Shown: positions 25,611 through 34,635 of the stretch, in pieces | Position numbering within the stretch: position 1 is the stretch's first letter | Layout: every line of letters begins with the position of its first letter | Source of the DNA: CAYSLU01 sp964431965 | Lineage (GTDB): Bacteria; Verrucomicrobiota; Kiritimatiellia; CAIKKV01; CAYSLU01 | Assembly (NCBI GenBank): GCA_964431965.1 | Contig: CAYSLU010000010.1 | Span: 12,026-76,025, forward strand | Reading direction: 5' to 3' | Length of the DNA: 64,000 bases | The notes under the pieces: model-generated | What the model was told of the DNA's origin: nothing | What the model saw: the letters and a program-made list of their open reading frames with translations, nothing else | Database searches by the model: none | Made by a program: the position numbers and the translations under genes

Positions 25611-28415
25611 ATGTTCGTTCAATTCAAGAATCGTAACCTGTACGTCATCGCGGCCCTGGATGGGCTCGCATTCGCGGCATCGCTCTGGCTCGCCTACGCC
25701 ACCCGGTTCAGCTTCGCGATGAGCGAACGGGACTGGCACGAGTTCCTCGGCATCCTGCCGTGGGTGGCGGCGGTGAAGGTGGCCACGTTCCTCCTGCTCG
25801 GCGCATACCGGGGCCTGTGGCGCTACACCAGCCTGGACGATGCCTGGCGCCTGCTGCGGGCCAGCACGCTCGCCACGCTGGTCATCATTGCCGGCCTGAC
25901 CTTCGTGAACCGGTTCCACGGCTATCCCCGCTCGGTGTTCCTGGCGGACAGCATCTTCACGTGCTTTCTATGCGGCGGAATCCGCCTGGCGATCCGCCTG
26001 CACTTCCGGTCCCGGCGGCACGCCGCTCACACCGGGGACGTCGACGCCCGGCGCCGGGACACGCGGCTGCTGATCGTCGGCGCAGGCGGCGCGGCCGAGA
26101 AGATCGTCCGGGAGGTCCAGGACGACCCGACCTCGCGGTACGACATCGCGTGCTGCATCGACGACGACCGGGCGACCTGGGGCGGCGCCATGCGCGGAGT
26201 GCCCATCCAGGGACCCATCGACCGCCTGCCCGAGCTCGCATCCCACTACCGGGCCGGCGAGGTGCTGATCGCGATCCCCAGCCTTCCGGCCGAGCGCGTC
26301 CTCCGCATCGTGGAGCTGTGCAAGCAGAGCGGCCTGCCCTGTCGCTCCCTGCCGGCCCTGAGCTCCATCATTGACGGGCGGGTGTCGGTGCGGAACGTCC
26401 GGGACGTGGACGTGGAGGATCTGCTGGGGCGCGAGCCGGTGAGAGGAGACGACACGGCCGTCCGCGCGACGCTCGAGGGAGCGTGCATCATGGTGACGGG
26501 CGCCGGCGGCTCGATCGGCTCGGAGATCGCGCGCCAAGTGGCCAGCCACAACCCGCGGCGGTTGGTCCTGTTTGAAATCGGCGAGTCCCCGCTGTTCGAA
26601 ATCCATCGGGAGCTGCACGACCTGCACCCCAACCTGGACATCGTCCCCATCATCGGCGACATCCGGCACGAGGAGGTGGTGAATCGCGCGTTCGATACCC
26701 ACCGGCCGCAGCTCGTCTATCACGCCGCGGCCTACAAGCATGTGCCGCTCATGGAAGCGCATCCCGACGAGGCCGTGCTGAACAACGTGCGCGGCACCCG
26801 GCACCTGGCGGAGGCCGCGCGCCGCTGCGGCGCCCGGCGCTTCGTGATGATCTCGTCGGACAAGGCGGTCCGCCCCAGCAACATCATGGGCGCCACCAAG
26901 CGGCTGTGCGAGCTCATCGTGGACGCGATGAACGGGGGGGGGACGGAGTTCGTCGCTGTGCGCTTTGGAAATGTCCTGGGCAGCAACGGCAGCGTCATCC
27001 CGATCTTCCAGAAGCAGATTGCCGCCCGCGGGCCGATCACGGTCACCCACCCCGAGATGACCCGCTTCTTCATGACCATCCCGGAGGCCGTCCTCCTGGT
27101 GCTTCGCTGCAGCGCGATGAGCGAGAAGCGCGGGCTGTACGTGCTCGAGATGGGAACGCCCGTCCGGATCATGGACCTGGCCCGCAACATGATCCGGCTT
27201 TCCGGCCTGCGCGAGGGGTTGGACATCTCCATTGCGATCTCCGGCCTGCGCCCCGGAGAGAAGATGCACGAGGAGCTGATCGCCTATGGCGAGGGACTCC
27301 AGAAGACCGGTGTGGACAAGGTCAACATCCTCAAGCATACGGCCCTGCCCATCGCGCCCACGGTCTTTCTGGCCATCGTTCGCCGGCTGGAGCAGGTGGC
27401 GCTGTCGCGAGATACCGATGAAACCCGGCGCCTGCTCATGCAGATCATCACGCTCGACCAGGAAGTGCACGAGCACGCCGGACACGGCGCCTCGGACGCG
27501 GTTCTGCACGACATCCAGCAGCGCTGGGCGGACGAGCCCATCCGTCTGGATGGCGCGGGGGACCCGCAGCGCCAGGGCAAGCGCCTGCTGCTGGTGGACG
27601 ACGAGCGATTCATGCGGAATACCCTCGGGCCGGCGCTCGGGCGCCTGGGGTACCAGGTGGACCTCGCGGAAACGAAGTGCGACGCCTTGGCGCGACTAGC
27701 CGCCCCTGGCGCCCGGTACGATGTCATCCTGTGCGATCTCTACCTGCCGGACGGAACCGGCATGGAGATCCTCGCCGAGCACCGGAAGCAGGGGCAGCGG
27801 ATGCCGTTCATCCTCATGACGGCCTATGACAGCCCCCGCCTGGACGACATCCTGGGCCAGGGCAACGCCCCGCCCCTGCTCTTCAAGCCGTTCCGCATTC
27901 AGGACCTGATGACCATCGTCGAGTCGGAGGCGGGCCAGGAATGGGACCCGCACGCGTCCCTCCGGCAGGACGAATCCCGGCCCAACACCCCGGCGCAGCC
28001 CGCAGCGGTCCATCCGGGCGTCACCCGGGTTCTCATTGTCGATGACTCCGCCTTGATCCGGGACCGGTTGACGGCGCTGCTCCGCGAGATCCCCGGGGTC
28101 GAGATCGTCGGCCACGCGGCGACGATGGCGCAGGCCATCAGCTCTCTGAGGCTGCTGAAGCCCGATGCCATGACCCTGGACCTCCGGCTCCCGGACGGCA
28201 ACGGCCTGAGCGTCCTCCGCCTGATCCAGCGCGAGGGACTCCCCACCTCCGTCATCGTCCTTACCAGCTACCCCTACCCCCAGTACGACAAGCGCGCCCG
28301 CGCCGCTGGAGCGTACGCGTTTCTCAACAAGGCCAGCGACTTCGAGCGACTCACGGACCAGATGCACGCACTCATGTCGGGAGAGCGGCCGCCCGCGCTT
28401 CAGACAGCGCCCTAG
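25611..28415 (+). CDS. FlaA1/PglF-type NDP-sugar 4,6-dehydratase fused to two receiver domains
   Basis: 934 residues in one uninterrupted frame, RBS CGGAGG. Residues 10-130 hold four membrane helices; 145-270 a Rossmann-like domain (LLIVGAGGAAEKI). The dehydratase domain (about 295-600) has VTGAGGSIGSEIA, YHAAAYKHVPLME, and SSDKAVRPSNIMGATKR, where Met replaces the usual catalytic Tyr as in FlaA1, WbpM and PglF. So it should convert UDP-GlcNAc-type sugars to 4-keto-6-deoxy forms at the membrane. Family members normally end near 600-650. Here REC1 (about 656-775; phospho-Asp D709, Lys in LFKPF) and REC2 (about 805-930; D857, Thr in VLTSY, Lys in FLNKA) follow. Both keep their active-site residues, so phosphorylation may tune the enzyme. 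Two-component genes follow directly. Confidence 0.9.
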   Translation: MFVQFKNRNLYVIAALDGLAFAASLWLAYATRFSFAMSERDWHEFLGILPWVAAVKVATFLLLGAYRGLWRYTSLDDAWRLLRASTLATLVIIAGLTFVNRFHGYPRSVFLADSIFTCFLCGGIRLAIRLHFRSRRHAAHTGDVDARRRDTRLLIVGAGGAAEKIVREVQDDPTSRYDIACCIDDDRATWGGAMRGVPIQGPIDRLPELASHYRAGEVLIAIPSLPAERVLRIVELCKQSGLPCRSLPALSSIIDGRVSVRNVRDVDVEDLLGREPVRGDDTAVRATLEGACIMVTGAGGSIGSEIARQVASHNPRRLVLFEIGESPLFEIHRELHDLHPNLDIVPIIGDIRHEEVVNRAFDTHRPQLVYHAAAYKHVPLMEAHPDEAVLNNVRGTRHLAEAARRCGARRFVMISSDKAVRPSNIMGATKRLCELIVDAMNGGGTEFVAVRFGNVLGSNGSVIPIFQKQIAARGPITVTHPEMTRFFMTIPEAVLLVLRCSAMSEKRGLYVLEMGTPVRIMDLARNMIRLSGLREGLDISIAISGLRPGEKMHEELIAYGEGLQKTGVDKVNILKHTALPIAPTVFLAIVRRLEQVALSRDTDETRRLLMQIITLDQEVHEHAGHGASDAVLHDIQQRWADEPIRLDGAGDPQRQGKRLLLVDDERFMRNTLGPALGRLGYQVDLAETKCDALARLAAPGARYDVILCDLYLPDGTGMEILAEHRKQGQRMPFILMTAYDSPRLDDILGQGNAPPLLFKPFRIQDLMTIVESEAGQEWDPHASLRQDESRPNTPAQPAAVHPGVTRVLIVDDSALIRDRLTALLREIPGVEIVGHAATMAQAISSLRLLKPDAMTLDLRLPDGNGLSVLRLIQREGLPTSVIVLTSYPYPQYDKRARAAGAYAFLNKASDFERLTDQMHALMSGERPPALQTAP

Positions 28416-28468
28416 ACGGCCCGGTCGCCGAAGCAGAAACAACTCGCACCCAGGCAGAAGGCAACACC

Positions 28469-29626
28469 ATGGCAACAGTCCTCATCGTTGACGACGAGAA
28501 GAGCATCCGGACCACTCTCGGCCTGTTCCTCCGGAGCGCCGGCCACCAGACAATCGAGGCGGCCGATGCCGAGGAGGCGATCCGGGTCATCGAAGCAGTC
28601 CCCCTGGATGTGGCACTGCTCGATATCCTGCTTGGAAGCGGCCACGGGCTCGACGTGGCGCGCAGCATCCACGAGCGCCAGCCGGACGTGCGCACCATCC
28701 TGATAACGGCCGAGCCGACCTTCGCCACCGCGAGCCACGCCATCCGACTGCGGGCGTTCGACTACCTCGTGAAGCCGCTCAGCCGGGAGCAGATCCTCGA
28801 CGTCGTCGGCCGCGCGGCGACGGCAAAGGCGAACGAGCAGGAGTACGCGCTGCTGCTGCAGGAGCGCGAGCGGTACCGGGAGGACCTGCAGCGGCATGTC
28901 AAGGAGCGGACGGCCAAGCTGAACCAGACCGCCGCGGAGCTCCACGCGCTGGCGGCGCGCCTGCAGGTCGTCCGCGAGGACGAGCGCACCGCCCTGGCCC
29001 GCGAGCTGCACGACGACTTCGGGCAGAACCTGACCGCGCTGCAGATCGACCTGGATTGGCTCGGGCGCCACATGCGGGCCGCCACCCCCATCGATATGGC
29101 GCGCGTCCAGGACCGGATTGCGGCGATGGCGCCGATCGTCGAGAGACTGACTGAGATGACACAGGCCGTCTGTGCCTCGCTTCGGCCGGGCATGCTCGAC
29201 GATCTGGGCCTGCTGGCGGCCATCGAGTGGCAGGTCGAGGACTGCCAGAAGCGCACAGGCCTGACGTGCGAGGTATCGCTTCCGGCTGATGACATTGCCC
29301 TGGATCGAGGCCGCGCGCTCGCCCTGTTCCGGATCCTGCAGGAAGCCATGACCAACGTGGTCCGCCACGCCCAGGCCACGTGGATAAGGGTCTCGCTGCA
29401 GTCCGCCGACCACGAGATCATCCTGGAGGTACGCGACAACGGCCGGGGGTTTGCACCCGAGCTGTTCCCGGGCTCGAAGGCGCTCGGGCTGCTCAGCATG
29501 CGCGAGCGCGCCGCCAGCTTCCAAGGCACGGTCGACATCCTCAGCGCACCCGCCCAGGGAACCACGGTTCGGGTGCGAATGCCCCAGGCCTCCGGGCCGA
29601 GCACCGGCAGCCCCCCCCTCGTGTAG
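28469..29626 (+). CDS. Receiver-histidine kinase hybrid, NarX/DesK-type (HisKA_3)
   Basis: 385 residues, soluble. REC (3-120): VLIVDDEKS, LLDILLGSGHG, ILITAEP, DYLVKPL, so all receiver residues are present. A coiled coil (LLLQERERYREDLQRHVKERTAKLNQ) leads to the dimerisation domain with RELHDDFGQNLTAL (phospho-acceptor H181), the HisKA_3 form. The ATPase domain has EAMTNVVRHAQ (N box), VRDNGRGFAPE and LGLLSMRERA. A kinase with an N-terminal receiver is normally controlled by another kinase's phosphotransfer. HisKA_3 kinases usually pair with NarL-type regulators, but none is encoded here. Confidence 0.9.
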   Translation: MATVLIVDDEKSIRTTLGLFLRSAGHQTIEAADAEEAIRVIEAVPLDVALLDILLGSGHGLDVARSIHERQPDVRTILITAEPTFATASHAIRLRAFDYLVKPLSREQILDVVGRAATAKANEQEYALLLQERERYREDLQRHVKERTAKLNQTAAELHALAARLQVVREDERTALARELHDDFGQNLTALQIDLDWLGRHMRAATPIDMARVQDRIAAMAPIVERLTEMTQAVCASLRPGMLDDLGLLAAIEWQVEDCQKRTGLTCEVSLPADDIALDRGRALALFRILQEAMTNVVRHAQATWIRVSLQSADHEIILEVRDNGRGFAPELFPGSKALGLLSMRERAASFQGTVDILSAPAQGTTVRVRMPQASGPSTGSPPLV

Positions 29627-29694
29627 TGCGGACAGCTACATCCGTATCACACACGCCGACTCTGGCGCATCACCGGCATCGCGCGTACCGTTGA

Positions 29695-29719
29695 CTGCGG
29701 TGAGACGCGTGTACCGCAG
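29695..29719 (+). promoter_or_regulatory. Inverted repeat upstream of the stand-alone receiver gene
   Basis: CTGCGGT and ACCGCAG form a 7-bp stem with an 11-base loop, ending 12 bases before the GTG start at 29732. A TTGACT hexamer at 29691 overlaps it. This 105-base gap is one of the longest within the two-component array, so it may hold an operator, a promoter or a processing hairpin. I see no good -10 hexamer. Confidence 0.3.
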
Positions 29720-29731
29720 CCTTGGAAACCC

Positions 29732-30127
29732 GTGAGAATCCTAATCATCGACGATGCAGAGGCGATCCGCACGCGCCTGGTCGCCCTGCTGAACGAGATC
29801 CCCGGCGTTCAAATCGTCGGGCAAGCCGCGACCGTGGCCCAAGCGGTTTGCGCGCTGCGTCAACTCAAGCCCGATGCCGTCACGCTCGACCTCCGGCTTC
29901 CGGATGGCAACGGCTTGGACGTGCTGAGACTGATCCACCGGGAGCAGCTCCCCACGGCCGTCATCGTCCTCACGAACTACCCCCACCCCCAGTACGAGAA
30001 GCGCGCCAGCGCCGCAGGCGCATACGCGTTTCTCAATAAGGCCCGGGACTTCTCCAGGCTCCCGGACCTCCTGCAGGCGCTGATCGCACGAGGGGTTCCG
30101 ACCACCCCCGAGAGGGGGCTGGAATGA
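29732..30127 (+). CDS. Single-domain response regulator (receiver only)
   Basis: 131 residues from GTG. RILIIDDAEAIRTRL, TLDLRLPDGNG (phospho-acceptor D53), VLTNYPHPQY and AFLNKARDF give a complete receiver and nothing else. About 85 of 116 positions match the second receiver of the 934-residue dehydratase fusion in my manual alignment, including the rare YPxPQY and GAYAFLNKA stretches. It may compete with, or shuttle phosphate to and from, the fused receiver. The stop overlaps the next kinase start (ATGA). Confidence 0.9.
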   Translation: MRILIIDDAEAIRTRLVALLNEIPGVQIVGQAATVAQAVCALRQLKPDAVTLDLRLPDGNGLDVLRLIHREQLPTAVIVLTNYPHPQYEKRASAAGAYAFLNKARDFSRLPDLLQALIARGVPTTPERGLE

Positions 30128-32394
30128 GCGAGCCGGATGCCCTGGAGCGCGTGAGGTGGGCCCGCCTCGGGACGGATCCGTCGGCGAAGCGGACGGAGTG
30201 GATCCTGATCCTGGTCTTCATCGTGCTGGCCGTTGGCATTGTCACCGCGAGCTACCTCGCCTACCAGTCCTACGAGCGGAGCTTCCGCACTGAAGTGGAA
30301 GACCGCTTGTCGGCCATCGCGGAGCTGAAGGTGGGCGAGCTCAGGCAGTGGCGCAAAGACCGCCTGTCGGACGCCTCCATCTTCCACGAGAACCCCTCCT
30401 TCACGGCCCTCGTCCGCCGCTTCCTCGAGCGACCGGAGGATCCCGAAGCGCAGCGCCAGCTCACGGACTGGCTGGGCAAGTACCCCCAGATCGAGGACTA
30501 CACCCAGGTGCGGTTGCTGGATACCCAGGGTGTCTGCCGCCTGGCCGTTCCGGCGACGTCGGCGCCGGTCGGTGCGGACACCGTTCAGCGGCTGTCCCAG
30601 GTGCTGCAATCGGGCCTCCCGGCCTTTCAGGACTTCTACCGCAGCGAACAGGACCAACGCGTCTATCTGGCGGTCATGGTGCCCGTCGTCGACGCCTCAG
30701 ACGCCGGCCGGCGCCTCGGGGTACTGATGCTGCGCATTGATCCGTCGGTCTATCTCTATCCCTTCCTCCGCACCTGGCCCACGCCGAGTCGAACCGCCGA
30801 AACCCTCCTGGTCCGCCGCGAGGGCTCCGAAGTCGTCTTCCTGAACGAACTGCGGTTCCAGCCCCAGCCTCCCCTGACCTTGCGCGCGCCTCTGGATCAG
30901 AAAGCGCTCCCGGCCGCCCAAGCGGCCCTGGGCCGCGAAGGCATCATGACGGGAACGGACTACCGCGGCAGGCCGGCCCTGGCGGCGTTGCGTGCGGTTC
31001 CTGACTCGCCGTGGTCGCTGGTGGCCCGCATGGACACCTCCGAGCTGTACGCTCCGATCCGGCAGCGGCTCTGGCAGACGCTGATTCTGGTCGGCACCCT
31101 GCTCTTCGGCGCGGGCGCCGGGGTCGGGTTGATCTGGCGGCAGCAACGCCTCTGCTTCTACCGCGGCCAGATCGAGGCAGCCGAGGCTCTGAGCGCTTCG
31201 GAGATGCGGTACCGCCGGCTCTTCGAGGCGGCAAAGGACGGCATTCTGGTCTTGGATTCGGAGACGGGGGTAGTCGTGGATGTGAACCCGTTCCTGGTCG
31301 AGCTGCTGAGCTACTCGCGCGAGCAGTTCCTGGGGAAGAGAATCTGGGAGCTGGGCTTCTTCCGGGACATCATCGCCAACCAGGCCAAACTTGAAGAACT
31401 GAAGGCCAAGGACTACGTCCGTTACGACGACTTGGCGCTGGAGACTGCCGACGGACGCCGGGTCGAGGTCGAGTTCATCAGCGCCGTCTATCTCGTGGAC
31501 CACCACCGCGTGATCCAGTGCAACATCCGGGACATAACCGAGCGCAAGCGGGCGGAATCCGAGCGGCAGACGGCCCACCGGGGCCTGGCGGAGAAGACCG
31601 AGGAGATGGAGAGCCTGCTGTACGCGTCCTCTCACGATCTGCGGACGCCGCTCGTGAATATTCAGGGCTTCGGCCAGCGGCTGCAGCAGGCCGTGGCCGA
31701 CCTCGCCCGCCTGCTCGACAGTCCGCTGGATGCGGGCGCGCTTCGCGCGGCGATTCGCCCGATCGTCTCCGACCGGATGCCCGCCGCGCTGCACCACGTC
31801 GTGGCCAGCACCAGCGCAATGGACGGCCTCATCAGCGGCCTGCTGCGGCTGTCGCGGCTCACCCGCATGGAGCTGAAGCCCGAGCGGCTGGACATGGACC
31901 GCCTGGTCCAGACCACCGTCGCGACGATGGAGCACCAGGTCCGCGAGGCCGAAGCCGAACTGCTCGTCGCGCCCCTGCCCTCGTGCATCGGGGAAGCCGG
32001 CCAGATCGGACAGGTTGTCTCCAACCTGCTTGACAACGCGCTCAAGTACCGCAGCCCGCAGCGGCCGCTGCGGATCCGGATCAGCGGCGCGACGCGGGAC
32101 TCCGAGTCCGTCTACTGCGTTCAGGACAACGGCACGGGCATCAAGCCCGAATCCCACAGCAAGATATGGGGCGTATTCGTGCGGCTGGACCCGCGGGGCT
32201 CAGTCCCGGGCGAAGGACTGGGCCTGACCGTCGTTCGCCGCATCGTCCAGCGGCACGGCGGGCGGGTATGGGTGGATTCTGCGCCGGACCACGGCAGCCG
32301 GTTCTTCTTTGCCCTCCCGAGCGACATCCCCATTGGAGCCCCGGTGATCGAGGCGAAGCTTAACGCAGGCAGTCCGAAAGGGCACAGTACATGA
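30124..32394 (+). CDS. Membrane histidine kinase with periplasmic sensor and one PAS domain
   Basis: 756 residues. TM1 (about 25-46), a periplasmic region of about 270 residues (likely Cache-like: TQVRLLDTQGVCRLAV, RVYLAVMVPVVDAS), then TM2 (about 316-338). PAS about 358-475 (RLFEAAKDGILVLDSETG, NIRDITERKRAE). The kinase has EMESLLYASSHDLRTPLVNI (acceptor His about 504), a long alanine-rich insert in the dimerisation helices, NLLDNALKY, VQDNGTGIKP and GEGLGLTVV. This is the phytochrome-like HisKA type often paired with Rcp1-type receivers, and exactly such a receiver is the next gene, overlapping by ATGA. Confidence 0.9.
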   Translation: MSEPDALERVRWARLGTDPSAKRTEWILILVFIVLAVGIVTASYLAYQSYERSFRTEVEDRLSAIAELKVGELRQWRKDRLSDASIFHENPSFTALVRRFLERPEDPEAQRQLTDWLGKYPQIEDYTQVRLLDTQGVCRLAVPATSAPVGADTVQRLSQVLQSGLPAFQDFYRSEQDQRVYLAVMVPVVDASDAGRRLGVLMLRIDPSVYLYPFLRTWPTPSRTAETLLVRREGSEVVFLNELRFQPQPPLTLRAPLDQKALPAAQAALGREGIMTGTDYRGRPALAALRAVPDSPWSLVARMDTSELYAPIRQRLWQTLILVGTLLFGAGAGVGLIWRQQRLCFYRGQIEAAEALSASEMRYRRLFEAAKDGILVLDSETGVVVDVNPFLVELLSYSREQFLGKRIWELGFFRDIIANQAKLEELKAKDYVRYDDLALETADGRRVEVEFISAVYLVDHHRVIQCNIRDITERKRAESERQTAHRGLAEKTEEMESLLYASSHDLRTPLVNIQGFGQRLQQAVADLARLLDSPLDAGALRAAIRPIVSDRMPAALHHVVASTSAMDGLISGLLRLSRLTRMELKPERLDMDRLVQTTVATMEHQVREAEAELLVAPLPSCIGEAGQIGQVVSNLLDNALKYRSPQRPLRIRISGATRDSESVYCVQDNGTGIKPESHSKIWGVFVRLDPRGSVPGEGLGLTVVRRIVQRHGGRVWVDSAPDHGSRFFFALPSDIPIGAPVIEAKLNAGSPKGHST

Positions 32395-32885
32395 ACAGCA
32401 CGCACGGCGAAAACCGCCCCCCCCGGAACGGCAAGGGCGGCAAGGACGGAAACGGGGTCATCATCCTCATGGCTGAGGACGACGACGGGCATGCCGAACT
32501 GGTTCAGGGCAACCTGCGCGACGCGGGCGTTCTGAACGAGATCCGCCGCTTCCGCGACGGGGCCGAAACGCTCGACTTCTTCTTCGGCGAGACCTCCGGC
32601 CATGTGGAGTACCGCGTCAGGCAGTCCTACCTCCTGCTGCTCGACATCCGCATGCCCAAGGTGGACGGAGTGCAGGTGCTCGAACGCCTCAAGGGCGCTC
32701 CTCACCTGCGTGATCTGCCGGTCATCATGCTGACCACGACGGACGATCCGCGCGAGGTGAAGCACTGCTACGAACTCGGCTGCAACAGCTACATCGCCAA
32801 ACCGGTGGCCTATCCGGCGTTCAACGAGGCCCTGCACCGCCTGGGACTCTTCATCATGATCATTCAGGTGCCCAGTCTGACGTGA
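32391..32885 (+). CDS. Single-domain response regulator, Rcp1-like
   Basis: 164 residues. After a basic, Gly-rich leader of about 20 residues come ILMAEDDDGHAELV, LLLDIRMPKVDGVQVLERL (phospho-Asp), VIMLTTTDDPREV and SYIAKPVAYPAF. The acidic EDD start, a segment after the second helix (DFFFGETSGHVEYRV) and the KPVAYPAF end match Rcp1-type receivers that partner phytochrome-like kinases. It has no output domain. It is translationally coupled to the kinase at 30124-32394, its likely partner. Confidence 0.9.
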   Translation: MNSTHGENRPPRNGKGGKDGNGVIILMAEDDDGHAELVQGNLRDAGVLNEIRRFRDGAETLDFFFGETSGHVEYRVRQSYLLLLDIRMPKVDGVQVLERLKGAPHLRDLPVIMLTTTDDPREVKHCYELGCNSYIAKPVAYPAFNEALHRLGLFIMIIQVPSLT

Positions 32886-32919
32886 CCGATTCACCCCACA
32901 GCGGTCTCCGGAGGTTGCC

Positions 32920-34635
32920 ATGAGGACGCTTGGCCACTCGGCGCCCGGCGCGATTCTGGTCGTCGAGGACGATTCGGGACTCGCCGAACTGATCGGCGCC
33001 GCCTTGCACGAGCAGGGCTGTGACACCGTGCACGCGGCCACCGGCGCGGATGCTCTGGCCTGGCTGTCGGATCACTCGCCGACGCTGGTCTTGCTGGACT
33101 TCGCCCTGCCGGACATGACCGGCCTTCAGTTTCTCGAGAAGGCCGGCCGCCAGGTCCCGTTCATGGTCACGACGGGCGCCGGCGACGAGCGGTCGGCCGT
33201 TGAGCTGATGAAGCACGGCGCCCGCGATTACCTGATCAAGGACGCGCGCTTCCTGGAGAGCCTGCCCGGCGCGGTCCGGCGCGTGCTGACGCAGCTCGAC
33301 ACCGAAAGACGTCTGGCGAAGACCGAGCTCGCCCTGCGCAACAGCGAGGAGCGACATCGCCTGCTCCTGCAGAACGCCAACGACGCGGTCTTCGTGCACG
33401 ACCTATCGGATCAGCTGCCCGGTCGCATCCTGGAGGTGAACGACCGCGCCTGCCTCATGCTCGGGTACACGCGCGAAGAGCTCCTGGCCATGTCGGTCAG
33501 CCAGCTGGACGTCCCCGAGCAACTAGACCGGCTGCCCGCCATCATTCAGCAGCTCCACGACAGCGGATCGGCCGTCTTCGAGACGGAGCACGTGGCCAAG
33601 GACGGTCATCGCGTCCGCGTTGAGGTCAGCACACGGGTGTTCGACCTCAACGGGAGTCCCACCGTCCTGTCGGTCGTACGCGACATCGCCGAGCGGATGC
33701 GGGCTGAGGCCGCCTTGCGGGCTAGCGAGGAGAAGCATCGGGCCATCCTGAATGCGTCGCCCGACGTTATCGCCATCACCGATCTGGCGGGACGCACGAC
33801 AATGGTTTCGCCGGTGGCCCTGGCCATGTTCGGCTACACCCGTGAGGAGAACGTGCTCGGACGCGTGATCAGCGATTTCGTCGCCCCTGACGACCGGATG
33901 CGCGCAGAGGCCAACCTGGCGATCATGGTGCACGGCACCGTACCAGGACCGGCGCAATACCGCGCCATCCGCAACGATGGAAGCACCTTTGATGTCGAGG
34001 CGAACTCCGAGTTTGTCCGGGGGGCGGACGGTCGGCCGGCCAGCATGGTATTCGTCATCCGCGACATCACCGAGCGCAAGCAGGTGCTGGTGGCGCTGCG
34101 CGAGAGCGAGGAGAAGTTCGCGCGTGCATTCCAGACATCGCCGTACGCCATCACCATCACGCGGACGTCGGACGGCCGCTTCATCGAGGTCAACGACGCC
34201 TTCACGGCCATGTCCGGATTCACTCGGGAGGAGGCCCTTGCCTCCTCGGCTGTCGCGCTGAAGCTATGGGATAGCGAGCAGGATCGGCTGAGCGTCCTCT
34301 CCGAGCTTCGGGCCGGCGGCAGCGTGACGGATCGCGAGTACCAGTTTCGCTCGAAGAGCGGCGTGTCCATCACGGGCTTGCTCTCCGCCCGGACGCTTCA
34401 GCTGAGCGGCAAGGAGTGCATCCTGTCGAGCATCCACAACATCACCGAGAGGAAGCAGGCCAGCGACCAGATCGCAAAACAGCTGGACGAACTGCGCCGC
34501 TGGCACGCCGTGACACTCGGACGCGAGGGTCGCATCGCGGAGCTGAAGCGCGAGGTGAATGTCCTGGCCGTCCGCCTCGGACTTCCGCCCCCGTACGGAA
34601 GCCTGACCCAGGCCCAACAGCAGGTGAACGGATGA
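32920..34635 (+). CDS. Receiver plus three PAS domains, no kinase domain
   Basis: 571 residues, RBS CCGGAGG. The receiver (12-125) has ILVVEDDSG, LVLLDFALPDMTG, VTTGAGDE and DYLIKDA, complete except that Asp follows the conserved Lys where Pro is usual. PAS domains lie at about 145-265, 272-395 and 398-515, each ending in an IxERxxAE/ITERKQ linker. The protein ends with DELRRWHAVTLGREGRIAEL and KREVN, the helix that in many sensor kinases leads into the kinase core, and then stops. The next gene begins in its stop codon with a new membrane kinase. It may act as a phosphorylatable signal adaptor, or as the sensing part of a split kinase. Confidence 0.87.
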   Translation: MRTLGHSAPGAILVVEDDSGLAELIGAALHEQGCDTVHAATGADALAWLSDHSPTLVLLDFALPDMTGLQFLEKAGRQVPFMVTTGAGDERSAVELMKHGARDYLIKDARFLESLPGAVRRVLTQLDTERRLAKTELALRNSEERHRLLLQNANDAVFVHDLSDQLPGRILEVNDRACLMLGYTREELLAMSVSQLDVPEQLDRLPAIIQQLHDSGSAVFETEHVAKDGHRVRVEVSTRVFDLNGSPTVLSVVRDIAERMRAEAALRASEEKHRAILNASPDVIAITDLAGRTTMVSPVALAMFGYTREENVLGRVISDFVAPDDRMRAEANLAIMVHGTVPGPAQYRAIRNDGSTFDVEANSEFVRGADGRPASMVFVIRDITERKQVLVALRESEEKFARAFQTSPYAITITRTSDGRFIEVNDAFTAMSGFTREEALASSAVALKLWDSEQDRLSVLSELRAGGSVTDREYQFRSKSGVSITGLLSARTLQLSGKECILSSIHNITERKQASDQIAKQLDELRRWHAVTLGREGRIAELKREVNVLAVRLGLPPPYGSLTQAQQQVNG

